From: Nonomuraea corallina | GTDB lineage: Bacteria; Actinomycetota; Actinomycetes; Streptosporangiales; Streptosporangiaceae | Assembly (NCBI RefSeq): GCF_027620315.1 | Contig: NZ_JAPNNL010000004.1 | Span: 38,732 to 102,731 of the forward strand | DNA: 64,000 nt | Reading direction: 5' to 3' | Shown here: in pieces, positions 1-8,272 of the stretch | Numbering within the stretch: the stretch's first letter is position 1 | Layout of the letters: each line of letters begins with the position of its first letter | Translations under genes and position numbers: made by a program | The notes under the pieces: model-generated | Database searches by the model: none | What the model was told of the DNA's origin: nothing | Seen by the model: only the letters and a program-made list of their open reading frames with translations

Positions 1-168
1 GCACCTACATATATGACTGTGTACTCATATCACAGCACTTCTTGGCGGCTTGACTCTCTGTAGTCGAGTGCCGCATGCGTAGCCCCAAACAGTGGTCCGT
101 TGATTTTGACATGCCCGCCGTTGGATCGCTCCCAACAGGCAGGATCGATTCGTTCCCCCGGAGGACGC

Positions 169-2718
169 ATGAGCACGGTCGAGCGAAATATGGTGATCGC
201 CGGGGAACAACTGGCCGTAGATCACATCTACGACTGTGTGACCCAGGACCGCAAGGCCGTCGAGAGCTTTCGCCTGAGCAACCTGGGAGACTGCCCCGAC
301 GCGGGGCTGGTGTCTCACCCTGACCTCCCGAAAGAGTACGGACGCCGCGAAGACCTCGGCCACCAGCCTTTGGTGATCGAGCGGATCGATCTGATCGAGG
401 ACCCTGACGACAGGCTCACCTGGTACATCGGCCGTGGCACGGTACGCGACCGCCAGGGCGACCTGGCGCTGGTGAAGTGGACCTCCAAGCTGGCGACCGC
501 CTGGCGGCTGGCCGGCCCGGACAATCCCGGCGACGTACGGCGGCGGCGTCAGCTCCGATGCGAGGGCCCCAAGGTTCTGGACTACAGCGACACCGAGATC
601 CAGGTGATCACCGACAAGGGTGAGACGGTCCCGGCCCCGATCCTGGACGAGGAGCCCGATCCATTCCTCCTCGCCGACCTGGACCTCGCCCGCGACGGCG
701 TCATGCGTGACATCGTCGAGACCATCCAGCGCCACCAGCTCAGACTGGTGGCCGACGATCGCAAGGGCCTGCTCGTCATCCAGGGCGGACCGGGCACCGG
801 CAAGACCGCAGTCGGCCTGCACCGCGTCACCTGGCTGCTGGACAACGAGCATTTCACCGCCGACCAGGTGCTCGTCATCGGACCGCACAAGGCTTTCCTG
901 CAGTACGTACGGGACGTCCTGCCTCGTCTGGGCAGCCGTGGCGTGGCCACCGTGGACGTCGCGGCCCTCTGGCCGGGCGACGTCCGCGCGACCGACCCGA
1001 TCACCGCCCGCCTGGTCAAGTCGGACGAGCGGATGGCCAAGGTGCTCCACAACGCGGTCGAGAACCTCATCCGAGAGGATCTCGCCATCGACGAGGGGTT
1101 CAACTTCCGCGGCGCGCGGCTGGACATGGACAAGGCGGAACTCGTCCGGCTGATGGAAGCAGCCCGCGAAGCCAGGGGTTCCTACCTGGTACGGCGCCGC
1201 CGCTTCATCGACACCACGATCGACTGGTTGATGACCCAGTACGCGGAGCTGACCCGGGTCAAGAACACCGACGGCCGGCTCCGTACACAGTTGGAGAAGG
1301 TGTCAGCCGTGTCGTCGCTCTTCAACCGGCTGTGGCCGTCGGCCAGCGCCGAACAGGTCTTCCGGCACCTTCTCGCCGACAGGGACAGCCTCAAGGCCGC
1401 GGCTTTCGGCGTGCTCACCCTCGACGAGCAGGATGCGCTTGCCCGCCCCCAGGCCAGACGCCTGTCGGACGAACCCTGGTCCGCCGAGGACCTCGTCTGC
1501 CTGGAGGAACTCCGCTGGCTTCTGACCGGGGAGAACGAGCGGCGCTACCAGCACCTGATCATCGACGAAGCCCAGGATTTGACGCCCATGCAGGCCAAGT
1601 CGCTGGCTCGCTGGTGCCCGTCCGGTTCGATGACGGTCCTCGGGGATCTGGCGCAGACCACGGGCGTCCGCCAGTACGACGTATGGGAGCGCCTGGCGGA
1701 CATCATGACCGGTCCCGAAGGTTGGCACATCGCGGAACTGGGTGTCGGCTACCGAGTGCCCACCGACGTCATGAAGTTCGCCGCGATGCTCGGTACCAAG
1801 ATCTCGCCCTCCACATCGATCCCGGCCTCCGTGCGACCGCCATCGGCCGACGCCTTGGAGGTCGCATCGGTCTCCAAGCAGCGGATCGTCGCCGAGACGG
1901 TCAGCCGTGCCCAGCGACTGGCGATGAAGGATGGCGACCAGGCACGTTCCGTCGCGGTGCTGACGCCACCGAGCGACGAACTCCATTCCGAGATCGCCGA
2001 TCGGATCGCCGCCGCCCAGGAGTCCGCCTTGCCGGGGATCGGGCAACAGATCACTGTCATGCCGGCCCACACCGCAAAAGGGCTGGAGTTCGACCATGTC
2101 GTGGTGGTCGAGCCGCACCTGTTCGCCGAGCAGAACTCCGCGGGCCTTCGGCAGCTCTACGTCGCTCTCACCCGGTGCACGCAGTCCTTGACGGTGCTCC
2201 ACTCGTCCCCGTTGCCCGCCGAACTCGGCGGGCCGGTCAAGGCGCCCCTCGCCGTCGAGAAGGCCCAGGTCGCTCCTCCGCCCGCGGGCGAGCGGTTCGC
2301 CGACGGCGACGAGTTCCGGGTCTCCCTCAAGGAGCGCGCGGGTACCGACCGTAAGCAGGCCGCGCACGCCCAGCTCAAGCACATGCTCGCCGCCGAGCTG
2401 TACGGAAACGAACGCGTGCCCCAGTTGGACACCGACTTCGCCGACATCGTGTGCGAGGGGGCGGATGGGCTCGGCTTCTACGTGATCTCCACGCAGGATG
2501 CCGACACCTACGCCGAGCTGCGCGCCCTGGCCCCTCGGCTCCTGGAAGTCGAATGGGCCAGTGCCCAGGAGATCGACCGCCTCTTCCTGGTTCTGCCGAA
2601 GGAGCCACAGGACCTGTGGGCGGTCGACGTCATCAAGCGGCTCTTCGACGTCCAGATCATCTGGAGGACCGAGACGGGCTGGGCCGGCCCTTCAGCGGAC
2701 GCCGCTCTGGGGCGGTGA
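169..2718 (+). CDS. HelD/UvrD-type superfamily 1 helicase
   Basis: An 849-aa SF1 ATPase/helicase. Visible motifs are Walker A GGPGTGKT (residues 206-213), Walker B IIDEAQD (about 465), HTAKGLEFD (about 634) and LYVALTR (about 663), in the order typical of UvrD/HelD proteins. The long insertion between Walker A and Walker B, and an N-terminal region preceding Walker A, favour the HelD branch, whose studied members release or recycle RNA polymerase. After the helicase core, residues about 715-849 form an extra alpha/beta domain of uncertain identity. The start is the ATG at 169 because GGAGGA lies just upstream; an earlier in-frame ATG at 100 has no such site. It stands alone, near the type I R-M region, so a defence role is possible but not shown. 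Confidence 0.85.
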   Translation: MSTVERNMVIAGEQLAVDHIYDCVTQDRKAVESFRLSNLGDCPDAGLVSHPDLPKEYGRREDLGHQPLVIERIDLIEDPDDRLTWYIGRGTVRDRQGDLALVKWTSKLATAWRLAGPDNPGDVRRRRQLRCEGPKVLDYSDTEIQVITDKGETVPAPILDEEPDPFLLADLDLARDGVMRDIVETIQRHQLRLVADDRKGLLVIQGGPGTGKTAVGLHRVTWLLDNEHFTADQVLVIGPHKAFLQYVRDVLPRLGSRGVATVDVAALWPGDVRATDPITARLVKSDERMAKVLHNAVENLIREDLAIDEGFNFRGARLDMDKAELVRLMEAAREARGSYLVRRRRFIDTTIDWLMTQYAELTRVKNTDGRLRTQLEKVSAVSSLFNRLWPSASAEQVFRHLLADRDSLKAAAFGVLTLDEQDALARPQARRLSDEPWSAEDLVCLEELRWLLTGENERRYQHLIIDEAQDLTPMQAKSLARWCPSGSMTVLGDLAQTTGVRQYDVWERLADIMTGPEGWHIAELGVGYRVPTDVMKFAAMLGTKISPSTSIPASVRPPSADALEVASVSKQRIVAETVSRAQRLAMKDGDQARSVAVLTPPSDELHSEIADRIAAAQESALPGIGQQITVMPAHTAKGLEFDHVVVVEPHLFAEQNSAGLRQLYVALTRCTQSLTVLHSSPLPAELGGPVKAPLAVEKAQVAPPPAGERFADGDEFRVSLKERAGTDRKQAAHAQLKHMLAAELYGNERVPQLDTDFADIVCEGADGLGFYVISTQDADTYAELRALAPRLLEVEWASAQEIDRLFLVLPKEPQDLWAVDVIKRLFDVQIIWRTETGWAGPSADAALGR

Positions 2719-2731
2719 CCGGCACCCGCCT

Positions 2732-3394
2732 CTACCGCCACGCCTCCACTATGAGCGTCCCGACGTGATTCTGAGCCGGGGCCGGATGGATCCGGGCGCG
2801 CACGTCGCGGAACCCGACACCGAGCAGCAGTTCGCGCCACGTTTCCGGCTCGTACGCCCATCGATAGATCCACACCGCCCGGCCAGTGAAGCCATTGCCG
2901 TACATGCCCTGCACGCCGTAGCTTCCCGGCACCGCCGACGCCTGCGAGAAGACCAGTTTGCCGCCCTGCGCCAACCGCTCGAATACCAGCGGCAGCAGCC
3001 GCTCCGGGTCGGTGAACCACACCGCGCCGAAGATGCTGTAGATCGCGTCCCACTGAGCGCCTGGCAGGTCGGCCAGGTAGTCCAGGACGTCGGCCTGGAC
3101 GAAGTGGGCGTCGGGCAGATGGCCCCAGGCCGACAACGCGCGCTCGACCTGGACGGGAGAGAGATCGACGCCGGTCGCCACGATGCCCTTGGTCGCCAGC
3201 GCGGCCACGGCGTGCCCGCGGCACGACCCGAGTTCCAGCGCGGTGGCAGGGTCGCCCAGCAGTTCCTCACCCGGACCGTGCCCGCTGTACTGCGTCCACC
3301 CGAAGGCGCTCTTCAACGCATCCTCTGGATGGTCCTGCGAGACGCCGGAAGCATAGTGATTCCAATAGTCGACGCGGTCGGTGATGGTGCGCAT
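2732..3394 (-). CDS. class I SAM-dependent methyltransferase
   Basis: A 220-aa Rossmann-fold methyltransferase. The SAM-binding motif I region reads ALELGSCRGHAVAAL, followed by the acidic motif II in ATGVDLSP and a motif-III-like DAHFVQADVLDYL. The substrate is unknown: the WNHY and SIFGAVWFTD segments resemble small-molecule methyltransferases of actinomycetes rather than nucleic-acid enzymes. The chosen start gives MRTITDRVDYWN; the 22 residues upstream in frame are Arg-rich and look untranslated. It converges with the helicase gene, with only 13 bp between the stops. Confidence 0.75.
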   Translation of the reverse strand: MRTITDRVDYWNHYASGVSQDHPEDALKSAFGWTQYSGHGPGEELLGDPATALELGSCRGHAVAALATKGIVATGVDLSPVQVERALSAWGHLPDAHFVQADVLDYLADLPGAQWDAIYSIFGAVWFTDPERLLPLVFERLAQGGKLVFSQASAVPGSYGVQGMYGNGFTGRAVWIYRWAYEPETWRELLLGVGFRDVRARIHPAPAQNHVGTLIVEAWR

Positions 3395-3529
3395 GGACGG
3401 TTCCCTGTGGCGCAGCGGACGGAACCCGCGACACCGTACCGGTCGCACCCGCCTGCGCACCGGCGAACACGCTGCTTGAGCCCTTTTCGCTCCGCCAACG
3501 GCAGATCGAACCGGGCGCCCAGCCTGAAC

Positions 3530-3817
3530 TCAACGAGCTGCGCCCCTGAGCATCGCCGCCCAGACCCGCTCAGTCTCCGCTGTCGCGGTCCACACCGTCT
3601 CGTGGACCACGCCATCCGCGGATCGCCGGACGAACGCTAGCCCGCCCGCGACACAGAACTCGTAGCAGGGCGCGCAACGGCTGCACGTGTGCTCGCGCAC
3701 CCGGACCCGGACGCACCGAGCGGCAGGAGGAGCCCAGGCGATCCGTTCATGTCCCTCCTGCACAGGAGCCACGTGAAGGCCGTGATACTCCTCCAACAGG
3801 TCTGACGCCCCCCTCAT
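3530..3817 (-). CDS. small Cys-containing conserved hypothetical protein
   Basis: A 95-aa protein whose ATG overlaps the TGA of the upstream ATP-binding protein gene as ATGA, so the two are probably translationally coupled. A Cys-containing stretch (CSRCAPCYEFC) in the middle could bind metal. The rest has no recognised domain. Small proteins of this kind often accompany RsbW-like ATPases and XRE/DUF397 genes in actinomycetes. The longer reading frame reaching to 4015 is rejected because it runs through the coding sequence of the ATPase. A fragment related to this gene is found again near 25374. Confidence 0.6.
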   Translation of the reverse strand: MRGASDLLEEYHGLHVAPVQEGHERIAWAPPAARCVRVRVREHTCSRCAPCYEFCVAGGLAFVRRSADGVVHETVWTATAETERVWAAMLRGAAR

Positions 3818-4332
3818 CGCCGACCCGCCGTACGAGGCAGCGCGAACCAGGTCGCCTTGCCCGCCAGTCCAGGGCATGTGGCGAACCCCTGCGGAATGCA
3901 GCCATAAAGCCCGGCCGACAGCTCCGCAACGATCAGCAGTCCCCGCCCGCGCTCGGCTTGAGCATTCGCACCCCGGCGCACCGGGAGAACGGCGCCGGCG
4001 TCGACCACCATGCACACCACTTCGGCCGGATCGACCCGTACCACCAGCTCGTACGGCGCGTCACCGTACAGAACCGCGTTCGTGACCAGCTCGCTGACCA
4101 TCAGCACGGCGTCGTCAACCAGCTCCCGCCCCAGACCGACCAGCAGGAGCGCGCGCCGGACGAGGTCGCGGGCATCACCGACCGCACGGGCGTCATCCCG
4201 AAGCCGCCAGACCATGCTCCGGCCAACAGTGCTTGAACGCTCCGCCACCGCAGCGGCCTTCGCCGATTGAGCGGCTCCCGGCACGATTTCGCCGAACAAG
4301 AGCCCGTCCACTACGCCACCTCCCAGATCCAT
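3814..4332 (-). CDS. RsbW/SpoIIAB-like ATP-binding regulatory protein
   Basis: A 172-aa protein with a GHKL/HATPase_c_2 domain. The N-box-like segment is LVSELVTNAVLYGDAPYELVVRV (split here as LVSELVTNAV then YGDAPYELVV), followed by a Bergerat-type G box around RGRGLLIVAEL and a final ATWFALP strand. Such stand-alone ATPases act as serine kinases or anti-sigma/anti-anti-sigma switches in actinomycetes. The start is an ATG at 4332 with GGGAG upstream. It is divergent from the XRE regulator at 4662 and coupled to the 95-aa gene downstream, a common actinomycete module. Confidence 0.8.
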   Translation of the reverse strand: MDLGGGVVDGLLFGEIVPGAAQSAKAAAVAERSSTVGRSMVWRLRDDARAVGDARDLVRRALLLVGLGRELVDDAVLMVSELVTNAVLYGDAPYELVVRVDPAEVVCMVVDAGAVLPVRRGANAQAERGRGLLIVAELSAGLYGCIPQGFATCPGLAGKATWFALPRTAGRR

Positions 4333-4661
4333 GTAGTCGCTCCCGTGTCACCAGGCATAAGCCGGCCAGAAATGCACTAAGTCCTGGGTCGAATGCAGTA
4401 AAGGATAAACTGCTCCTATTCGCGGCTTAAATACTGCATGTCCAGAATCTTCAGCCCTGCCCGATCAGACTGGAAGCAGCGACAGCTTGTGTGACCCACG
4501 CCGCTTCACCTGTTATTACTTGCGCTTCCCGCTACACAGAGTGCCTGTGGTGAGCTACATTACGGAATGGAATGGATGACACACCGTTCGGACAGTTCTG
4601 TAGTACCGGCCGTCTGATTGGCGTAGGACTCTCGTGCTAATTGCCGGAACAGGAGTCACGG
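4333..4661. other. divergent intergenic region, ATPase/XRE genes
   Basis: This stretch of 329 bp is visibly richer in A+T than its surroundings and separates two divergent regulatory genes, so it should hold both promoters. A short direct repeat (ggaatggaatgg) lies near 4563. A convincing -35/-10 pair or palindrome was not found by eye. Confidence 0.4.
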
Positions 4662-5483
4662 ATGCCCGCACCCCTTGAGCTTGACCCCACGGCCAGCCCA
4701 TTGGCTTTCTTCGGTGCCGAGCTGCGCAAGTTCCGGAAGAGTGCAGGATTGTCCCAGGAACAATTGGCGGAAATAATCAGGTTCAGCCCCAGCCTGGTCG
4801 GCCTCATCGAGAGAGCTCAGCGGACGCCGAGCAAGGACCTCGTCCAACGCTGCGACGAAGCCGTGGGAGCCGAGGGGGAGTTGCTCCGCCTCTGGCCTCT
4901 CATAAGCCGTGAGGCGAGCCCTCGATGGTTTCGCGAGTGGCTGGACATTGAGCAGGAAGCTCAGAGCCTCCGAACATGGCAGCCTCTCCTCATCCCAGGA
5001 CTGCTGCAGACGGAGGATTACGCCCGCGCCATGCTGCGTGGCGAACCCGGCGTAACGGAAGAGCAGGTCGAGAAATCCGTACAAGCACGCCTGGAGCGCC
5101 AGATCATTTGGTCTCGCCCCAACCCCCCGATGTTCTGGGTACTGCTCGATGAAGGCGTACTCCAACGTCCCATCGGAGGTCGGGTGACTATCCGCCACCA
5201 GCTCGAACACCTGGTCCAGATGGCAGCACGGCCACACATCGCTATCCAAGTGGTCCCCATGGCCTTTTGCGCCACCACAGGACTCCTCGGCGGCTTCGTG
5301 ATCGCCCAACTAGCCGGAAGTCCAGATATCGTGTACTACGAGTCCACGGGGCACGGGCAGATGACTGACCGACCGGAGGACGTCGCTGCGATCCAGATGA
5401 AATACGACGCCATCCGAGCTGAGGCACACCCCCAGCATGTGTCTATCGAACTACTCAGAGAGGCAGCCAAGACATGGACGTGA
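4662..5483 (+). CDS. XRE-family HTH regulator with DUF5753 (Scr1 type)
   Basis: A 273-aa regulator with an N-terminal HTH_31/XRE helix-turn-helix (FRKSAGLSQEQLAEII, then SPSLVGLIERAQRTPSKD) and a C-terminal DUF5753 domain containing the hallmark LLIPGLLQTEDYARAML. This architecture is abundant in streptomycetes and their relatives and is typically paired with a DUF397 partner. The start is the ATG at 4662 behind AGGAG; the TTG at 4641 is in frame but lacks a ribosome-binding site. It overlaps the DUF397 gene downstream by 10 bp, so the two are co-translated. Confidence 0.9.
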   Translation: MPAPLELDPTASPLAFFGAELRKFRKSAGLSQEQLAEIIRFSPSLVGLIERAQRTPSKDLVQRCDEAVGAEGELLRLWPLISREASPRWFREWLDIEQEAQSLRTWQPLLIPGLLQTEDYARAMLRGEPGVTEEQVEKSVQARLERQIIWSRPNPPMFWVLLDEGVLQRPIGGRVTIRHQLEHLVQMAARPHIAIQVVPMAFCATTGLLGGFVIAQLAGSPDIVYYESTGHGQMTDRPEDVAAIQMKYDAIRAEAHPQHVSIELLREAAKTWT

Positions 5484-5686
5484 ACGACGAACTGAGCACC
5501 GCCGCCTGGCGGAAGGCCACCAAGAGCGGATCGAATGGCGGAGACTGCATCGAGGTCGCCCCCTTGTCCGGCGGACGAGTGGCCATCCGTGACACCGACA
5601 GCCCAGGGCAGGCTCCATTCGTGGTGACCGCCAGCGTTTGGGACGCTTTCGTGGACGGGGCCAAGCGAGGAGAATTCGACTTCTAG
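5474..5686 (+). CDS. DUF397 domain protein
   Basis: A 70-aa single-domain DUF397 protein. The family pattern is clear: WRKATKSGSNGGDCIEVAP at the start, then VAIRDTDSPGQAPFVVTASVW and a terminal WDAFVDGAKRGEFD. In related loci such proteins are partners or targets of the neighbouring DUF5753 regulator. The ATG lies inside the end of the regulator gene (10-bp overlap), which supports joint regulation. Confidence 0.9.
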   Translation: MDVNDELSTAAWRKATKSGSNGGDCIEVAPLSGGRVAIRDTDSPGQAPFVVTASVWDAFVDGAKRGEFDF

Positions 5687-5986
5687 ACGGCTGCCAAGAT
5701 CGGGCTCAACGGGACGGCGCCGTCCCTAGCCCGCCTTCCGAAGCGGCTGAAGACGAACACTGAGACGCATGTCGAGGGCCCCGGTGAGACGTTTCCAGCA
5801 TGAGGATGGTGGGCATCCGTGCCGCCGGCCTCGAACCGCGCCACAGCCGGATGCTTGCGCTCACCCATGTCGATCACTCCTCGTCCACCGTGTGCGAGCC
5901 GGCAACACATCGCTGCATGGCCCGCACAGCTCATTCGATCTCGGCGGTCTCCCGCATCCGCTCTTACGGAAGACCGTGAGCAGGAA
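5687..5986. other. intergenic region between convergent genes
   Basis: This 300-bp stretch lies between the stop of the DUF397 gene and the stop of the minus-strand 319-aa gene. Reading frames in it look like chance frames (no domain, poor codon bias). No clear terminator, repeat or RNA gene was seen. Confidence 0.4.
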
Positions 5987-6946
5987 TCAACGAGTATCCG
6001 CCATTCCTATGAGCAGATACTTAGTCCGCGTGATGCCAGTCGTGAATGAGTGGGAAACAGTTACTTCGAGAGTGGCGATGATCTGACGCTCGTACCAGTT
6101 ACGAAGCTGAGGGACAAGGTCCTCTCTTACTTTACCAGCTATCACTTCGCCCTCTGGAGTCACAAGCTCGAACGCATTTCGAAGGCTGCTTACCCCGCGG
6201 AGAGCTCCCACCCTTTCCTGGGTTTCCTCTCCGATTCTCGCACGCTTCAGAACCTCATGAATTCTGCGAGCTTGGGTGGCGCTCAAATTCGCCCTTTGCT
6301 CGCCATCGACCGGTGAAAACAGGCTGAGTTCAGCGTCGATACCGGAATCTGCCATTATCCGGAGCAGGCTGTTGAGGTGTTTATGCGTTCGTGGGCCGAG
6401 TGGGTACACGTCATCAACTAGGGCGTCCTCGTTGAGATCCTCGGGTTGTGCATCGCGAGCCACGAGGATGAGTCGCTCAACTGCCGCCACCGCGAGTGGC
6501 GCGGGGCGGTCTGTCGTCTCCGGGAAGGGAAGTTCTTCTCCAGTTCGAGGGTCAGCAGGAGCTCGCAAGTGGAGGACGATCGAGCCAGGCGCTGTGGCTT
6601 CTAGAGAAAGCGAGGTCTGATCTCGAATGTCTGAAGGTATAGAACTGAAGGCAGTCGCGCTCCCACGCAGTGCTTGTCCGATCGACGATACCGTTTCCTG
6701 CAGCTCATCCAGAAATGGTCCGAGCGCATCCAGCTTTATCTCAGTGCCGGCGACGGCCGACCCCGTGAGGTCGATACGCACCTTGGGGCGTTTACAATCG
6801 TCGAGGCGCGCGAGAATCTGTTCCAATCTGCGCCGCAGGCTTGCCAGGGACAAGCGAACACTCGGAGATGTGTCGTTCGCTCGCTCGGCAATCATGTGTT
6901 CGAGTGCTTGGCGCTCCTCTTCGAGGCTGGCGATCCAAGTCATCAC
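5987..6946 (-). CDS. coiled-coil conserved hypothetical, partner of NTase-like gene
   Basis: A protein of 318-319 aa, unrecognised by name. The N-terminus is a predicted coiled coil (residues about 5-50, Glu/Arg/Leu-rich). Three beta-rich segments follow: KVRIDLTGSAVAGTEIKLDA, TSLSLEATAPGSIVLHLRAP, and a C-terminal FELVTPEGEVIAGKVRE. Its start overlaps the stop of the upstream nucleotidyltransferase-like gene (GTGATGA, allowing GTG at 6946 or ATG at 6943), so the two form a two-gene unit. Base composition is clearly less GC-rich than neighbouring genes, suggesting horizontal transfer. The pairing with an NTase-like protein recalls toxin-antitoxin modules; that is inference. Confidence 0.65.
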   Translation of the reverse strand: MMTWIASLEEERQALEHMIAERANDTSPSVRLSLASLRRRLEQILARLDDCKRPKVRIDLTGSAVAGTEIKLDALGPFLDELQETVSSIGQALRGSATAFSSIPSDIRDQTSLSLEATAPGSIVLHLRAPADPRTGEELPFPETTDRPAPLAVAAVERLILVARDAQPEDLNEDALVDDVYPLGPRTHKHLNSLLRIMADSGIDAELSLFSPVDGEQRANLSATQARRIHEVLKRARIGEETQERVGALRGVSSLRNAFELVTPEGEVIAGKVREDLVPQLRNWYERQIIATLEVTVSHSFTTGITRTKYLLIGMADTR

Positions 6947-7461
6947 CGTACCTCCAAATAGCCCTTGGCCACTCCTGGACGGAATCGGGACCAGGCGTCA
7001 TGCCAGTAGTCCCGTTCGTTTCGATAGAGACTCGCGCGGTGATCACTTTCGGGGAACACAGAGACTATGTAGCTGTCGACATGCGAATAGGAGAGCTGGC
7101 CGCGACTGTTACACAACTCTGTGAGCACGTCACGACGCCACCTCGGAAGGCGATCATAAGCGGGGCCATCCACAAATGTGACGACGTCAATATCACCAGG
7201 GCTCAATTTACTAGTGACAAAACTGCCATCTATCCACTGATAGAGCACGGGAGCGAGCTGCTTCATGGCTGCTCTGTGCGACCGCCACTCGCCATAGATT
7301 GCCGTCCGGTTGCTTGCGTATGAGAACGCTTCAACAAATCGGTGTTTCACATCCCCGGGCGAACACTGGTATCGCCCCGGAGGGAGAACCCCCTCTTCGG
7401 TGAAGGAGGGAAGCGTAATCTGTCGGACGACCGTCAAGGCCCCTCCCGTCGGCAACAGCAT
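6943..7461 (-). CDS. DUF6932-like nucleotidyltransferase-fold protein
   Basis: A protein of up to 172 aa with a minimal nucleotidyltransferase signature: IDGSFVTSK followed by PGDIDVVTF, matching the GS-x(n)-DxD pattern of DNA polymerase beta-type NTases. An N-terminal LPPGRYQ segment is typical of DUF6932 proteins. The ATG at 7461 lacks a good ribosome-binding site, whereas a TTG at 7437 sits behind GGGAGG and may be the real start (164 aa). It is coupled to the coiled-coil gene downstream. NTases of this size act as toxins or antitoxins in several systems, but the activity here is unknown. Composition is less GC-rich than the neighbours. Confidence 0.65.
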   Translation of the reverse strand: MLLPTGGALTVVRQITLPSFTEEGVLPPGRYQCSPGDVKHRFVEAFSYASNRTAIYGEWRSHRAAMKQLAPVLYQWIDGSFVTSKLSPGDIDVVTFVDGPAYDRLPRWRRDVLTELCNSRGQLSYSHVDSYIVSVFPESDHRASLYRNERDYWHDAWSRFRPGVAKGYLEVR

Positions 7462-7609
7462 AGCTAGACCACAATAGCTGACCTGGTGATAGTTCAGCGG
7501 GGACAGTCACAACGACTCTGGGTGTCACCGGGTCGCTCGTGGCCGGATTGTCGCGTCCTACCCGTAATTCACCGGTTCCGACTGCCGTCGAGATGATTCC
7601 TCCGGTCAC
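7331..7609 (-). CDS. possible small overlapping ORF behind NYN gene
   Basis: A 92-aa frame that begins with a GTG overlapping the TGA of the NYN gene (GTGA) and ends inside the NTase-like gene in another frame. The first 45 residues (…RVGRDNPATSDPVTPRVVV…) cover sequence that no other gene uses, and the start overlap is the arrangement used for coupled genes here. No domain is recognised and the second half is out of frame with a better-supported gene. It could equally be chance, or a frameshifted N-terminal extension. Confidence 0.25.
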   Translation of the reverse strand: MTGGIISTAVGTGELRVGRDNPATSDPVTPRVVVTVPAELSPGQLLWSSYAVADGRGLDGRPTDYASLLHRRGGSPSGAIPVFARGCETPIC

Positions 7610-8058
7610 GCTGCCAGAGCCGTATCCAGGTAAGTGATGTCGCCGGTCGCCACGTACAGGCGCCAGCTCAGCAGGCCGTGGCGCGTCACGATGGTGACGC
7701 GGACGCCGGCGGTGGCGAGCCAGACGACGAGGTCGGCGAAGTAGCCGTCTCCCGAGCCGATGAAGACCCGTTCGAAGCGCAGGTCGATGCGGTCGCCGAT
7801 GGCAACCTCCGTCAGCACGCTGTCGGCGCCGTCCGGGCCTGAGCGGGTCAGGATCTGGGCTCCGCAGATCCCGCGGCCGACCTCGACCAGTGAGCGGGGA
7901 TTTACTCCGACGACGAACTGGTCCAGGGGGCCGACCGGCACTCGCTGCCCGTACTCGCTCATGGTCTGCTCGACCTCCGCCGTGGTCGGCAGAGGTGACG
8001 CCGTCAGGTTCTCGATGTCCAGTAAGTGAATCGCACGCCCGTCACGCAGGGATCGCAT
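7606..8058 (-). CDS. NYN-domain (PIN-like) putative ribonuclease
   Basis: A 150-aa protein with the three acidic motifs of NYN/LabA-type nucleases: HLLDIENL near the N-terminus, GPDGADSVL in the middle and GSGDGYFADLV further on, followed by VTIVTRHG. NYN proteins cleave RNA in a metal-dependent way and occur in RNA decay and in defence or toxin loci. The start is the ATG at 8058 with GAGGAGG nine bases upstream; a GTG at 8067 is too close to that site. It is divergent from hsdM, across a short promoter region. Confidence 0.8.
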   Translation of the reverse strand: MRSLRDGRAIHLLDIENLTASPLPTTAEVEQTMSEYGQRVPVGPLDQFVVGVNPRSLVEVGRGICGAQILTRSGPDGADSVLTEVAIGDRIDLRFERVFIGSGDGYFADLVVWLATAGVRVTIVTRHGLLSWRLYVATGDITYLDTALAA

Positions 8059-8133
8059 CGCCCTCACCCTCCTCGGCTATATGACCGGGAAGGCTAGTTG
8101 ACTGTGAACTCAGTATGCAAGCGACTTCTAGGG

Positions 8134-8143
8134 TGTGTACACA
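8134..8143. promoter_or_regulatory. 10-bp perfect palindrome upstream of hsdM
   Basis: The sequence tgtgtacaca is a perfect palindrome in the roughly 210-bp gap between the divergent NYN and hsdM genes. Its place fits an operator for either transcript. Nothing else proves function, and a 10-bp palindrome can occur by chance. Confidence 0.2.
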
Positions 8144-8272
8144 TCAGCTTGGCAGTGCTAGCGTGCTGTCAACGGTTGTGCGGTCGGAACGCTGGAGAAG
8201 CGCGTGTCCGTTGATGAGACGCCTGCAAGACTGAGCCGGATGTCCCACTGACTGAAGGAGATGGGCCACCTC

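Noticed and set aside
1..100. tRNA or attachment site at the left edge of the defence region
   Set aside because: No cloverleaf or T-loop sequence was seen at this edge, and no integrase is present in the window.
5683..5934. 83-codon frame on the minus strand after the DUF397 gene
   Set aside because: No domain, no ribosome site and low coding bias; treated as intergenic.
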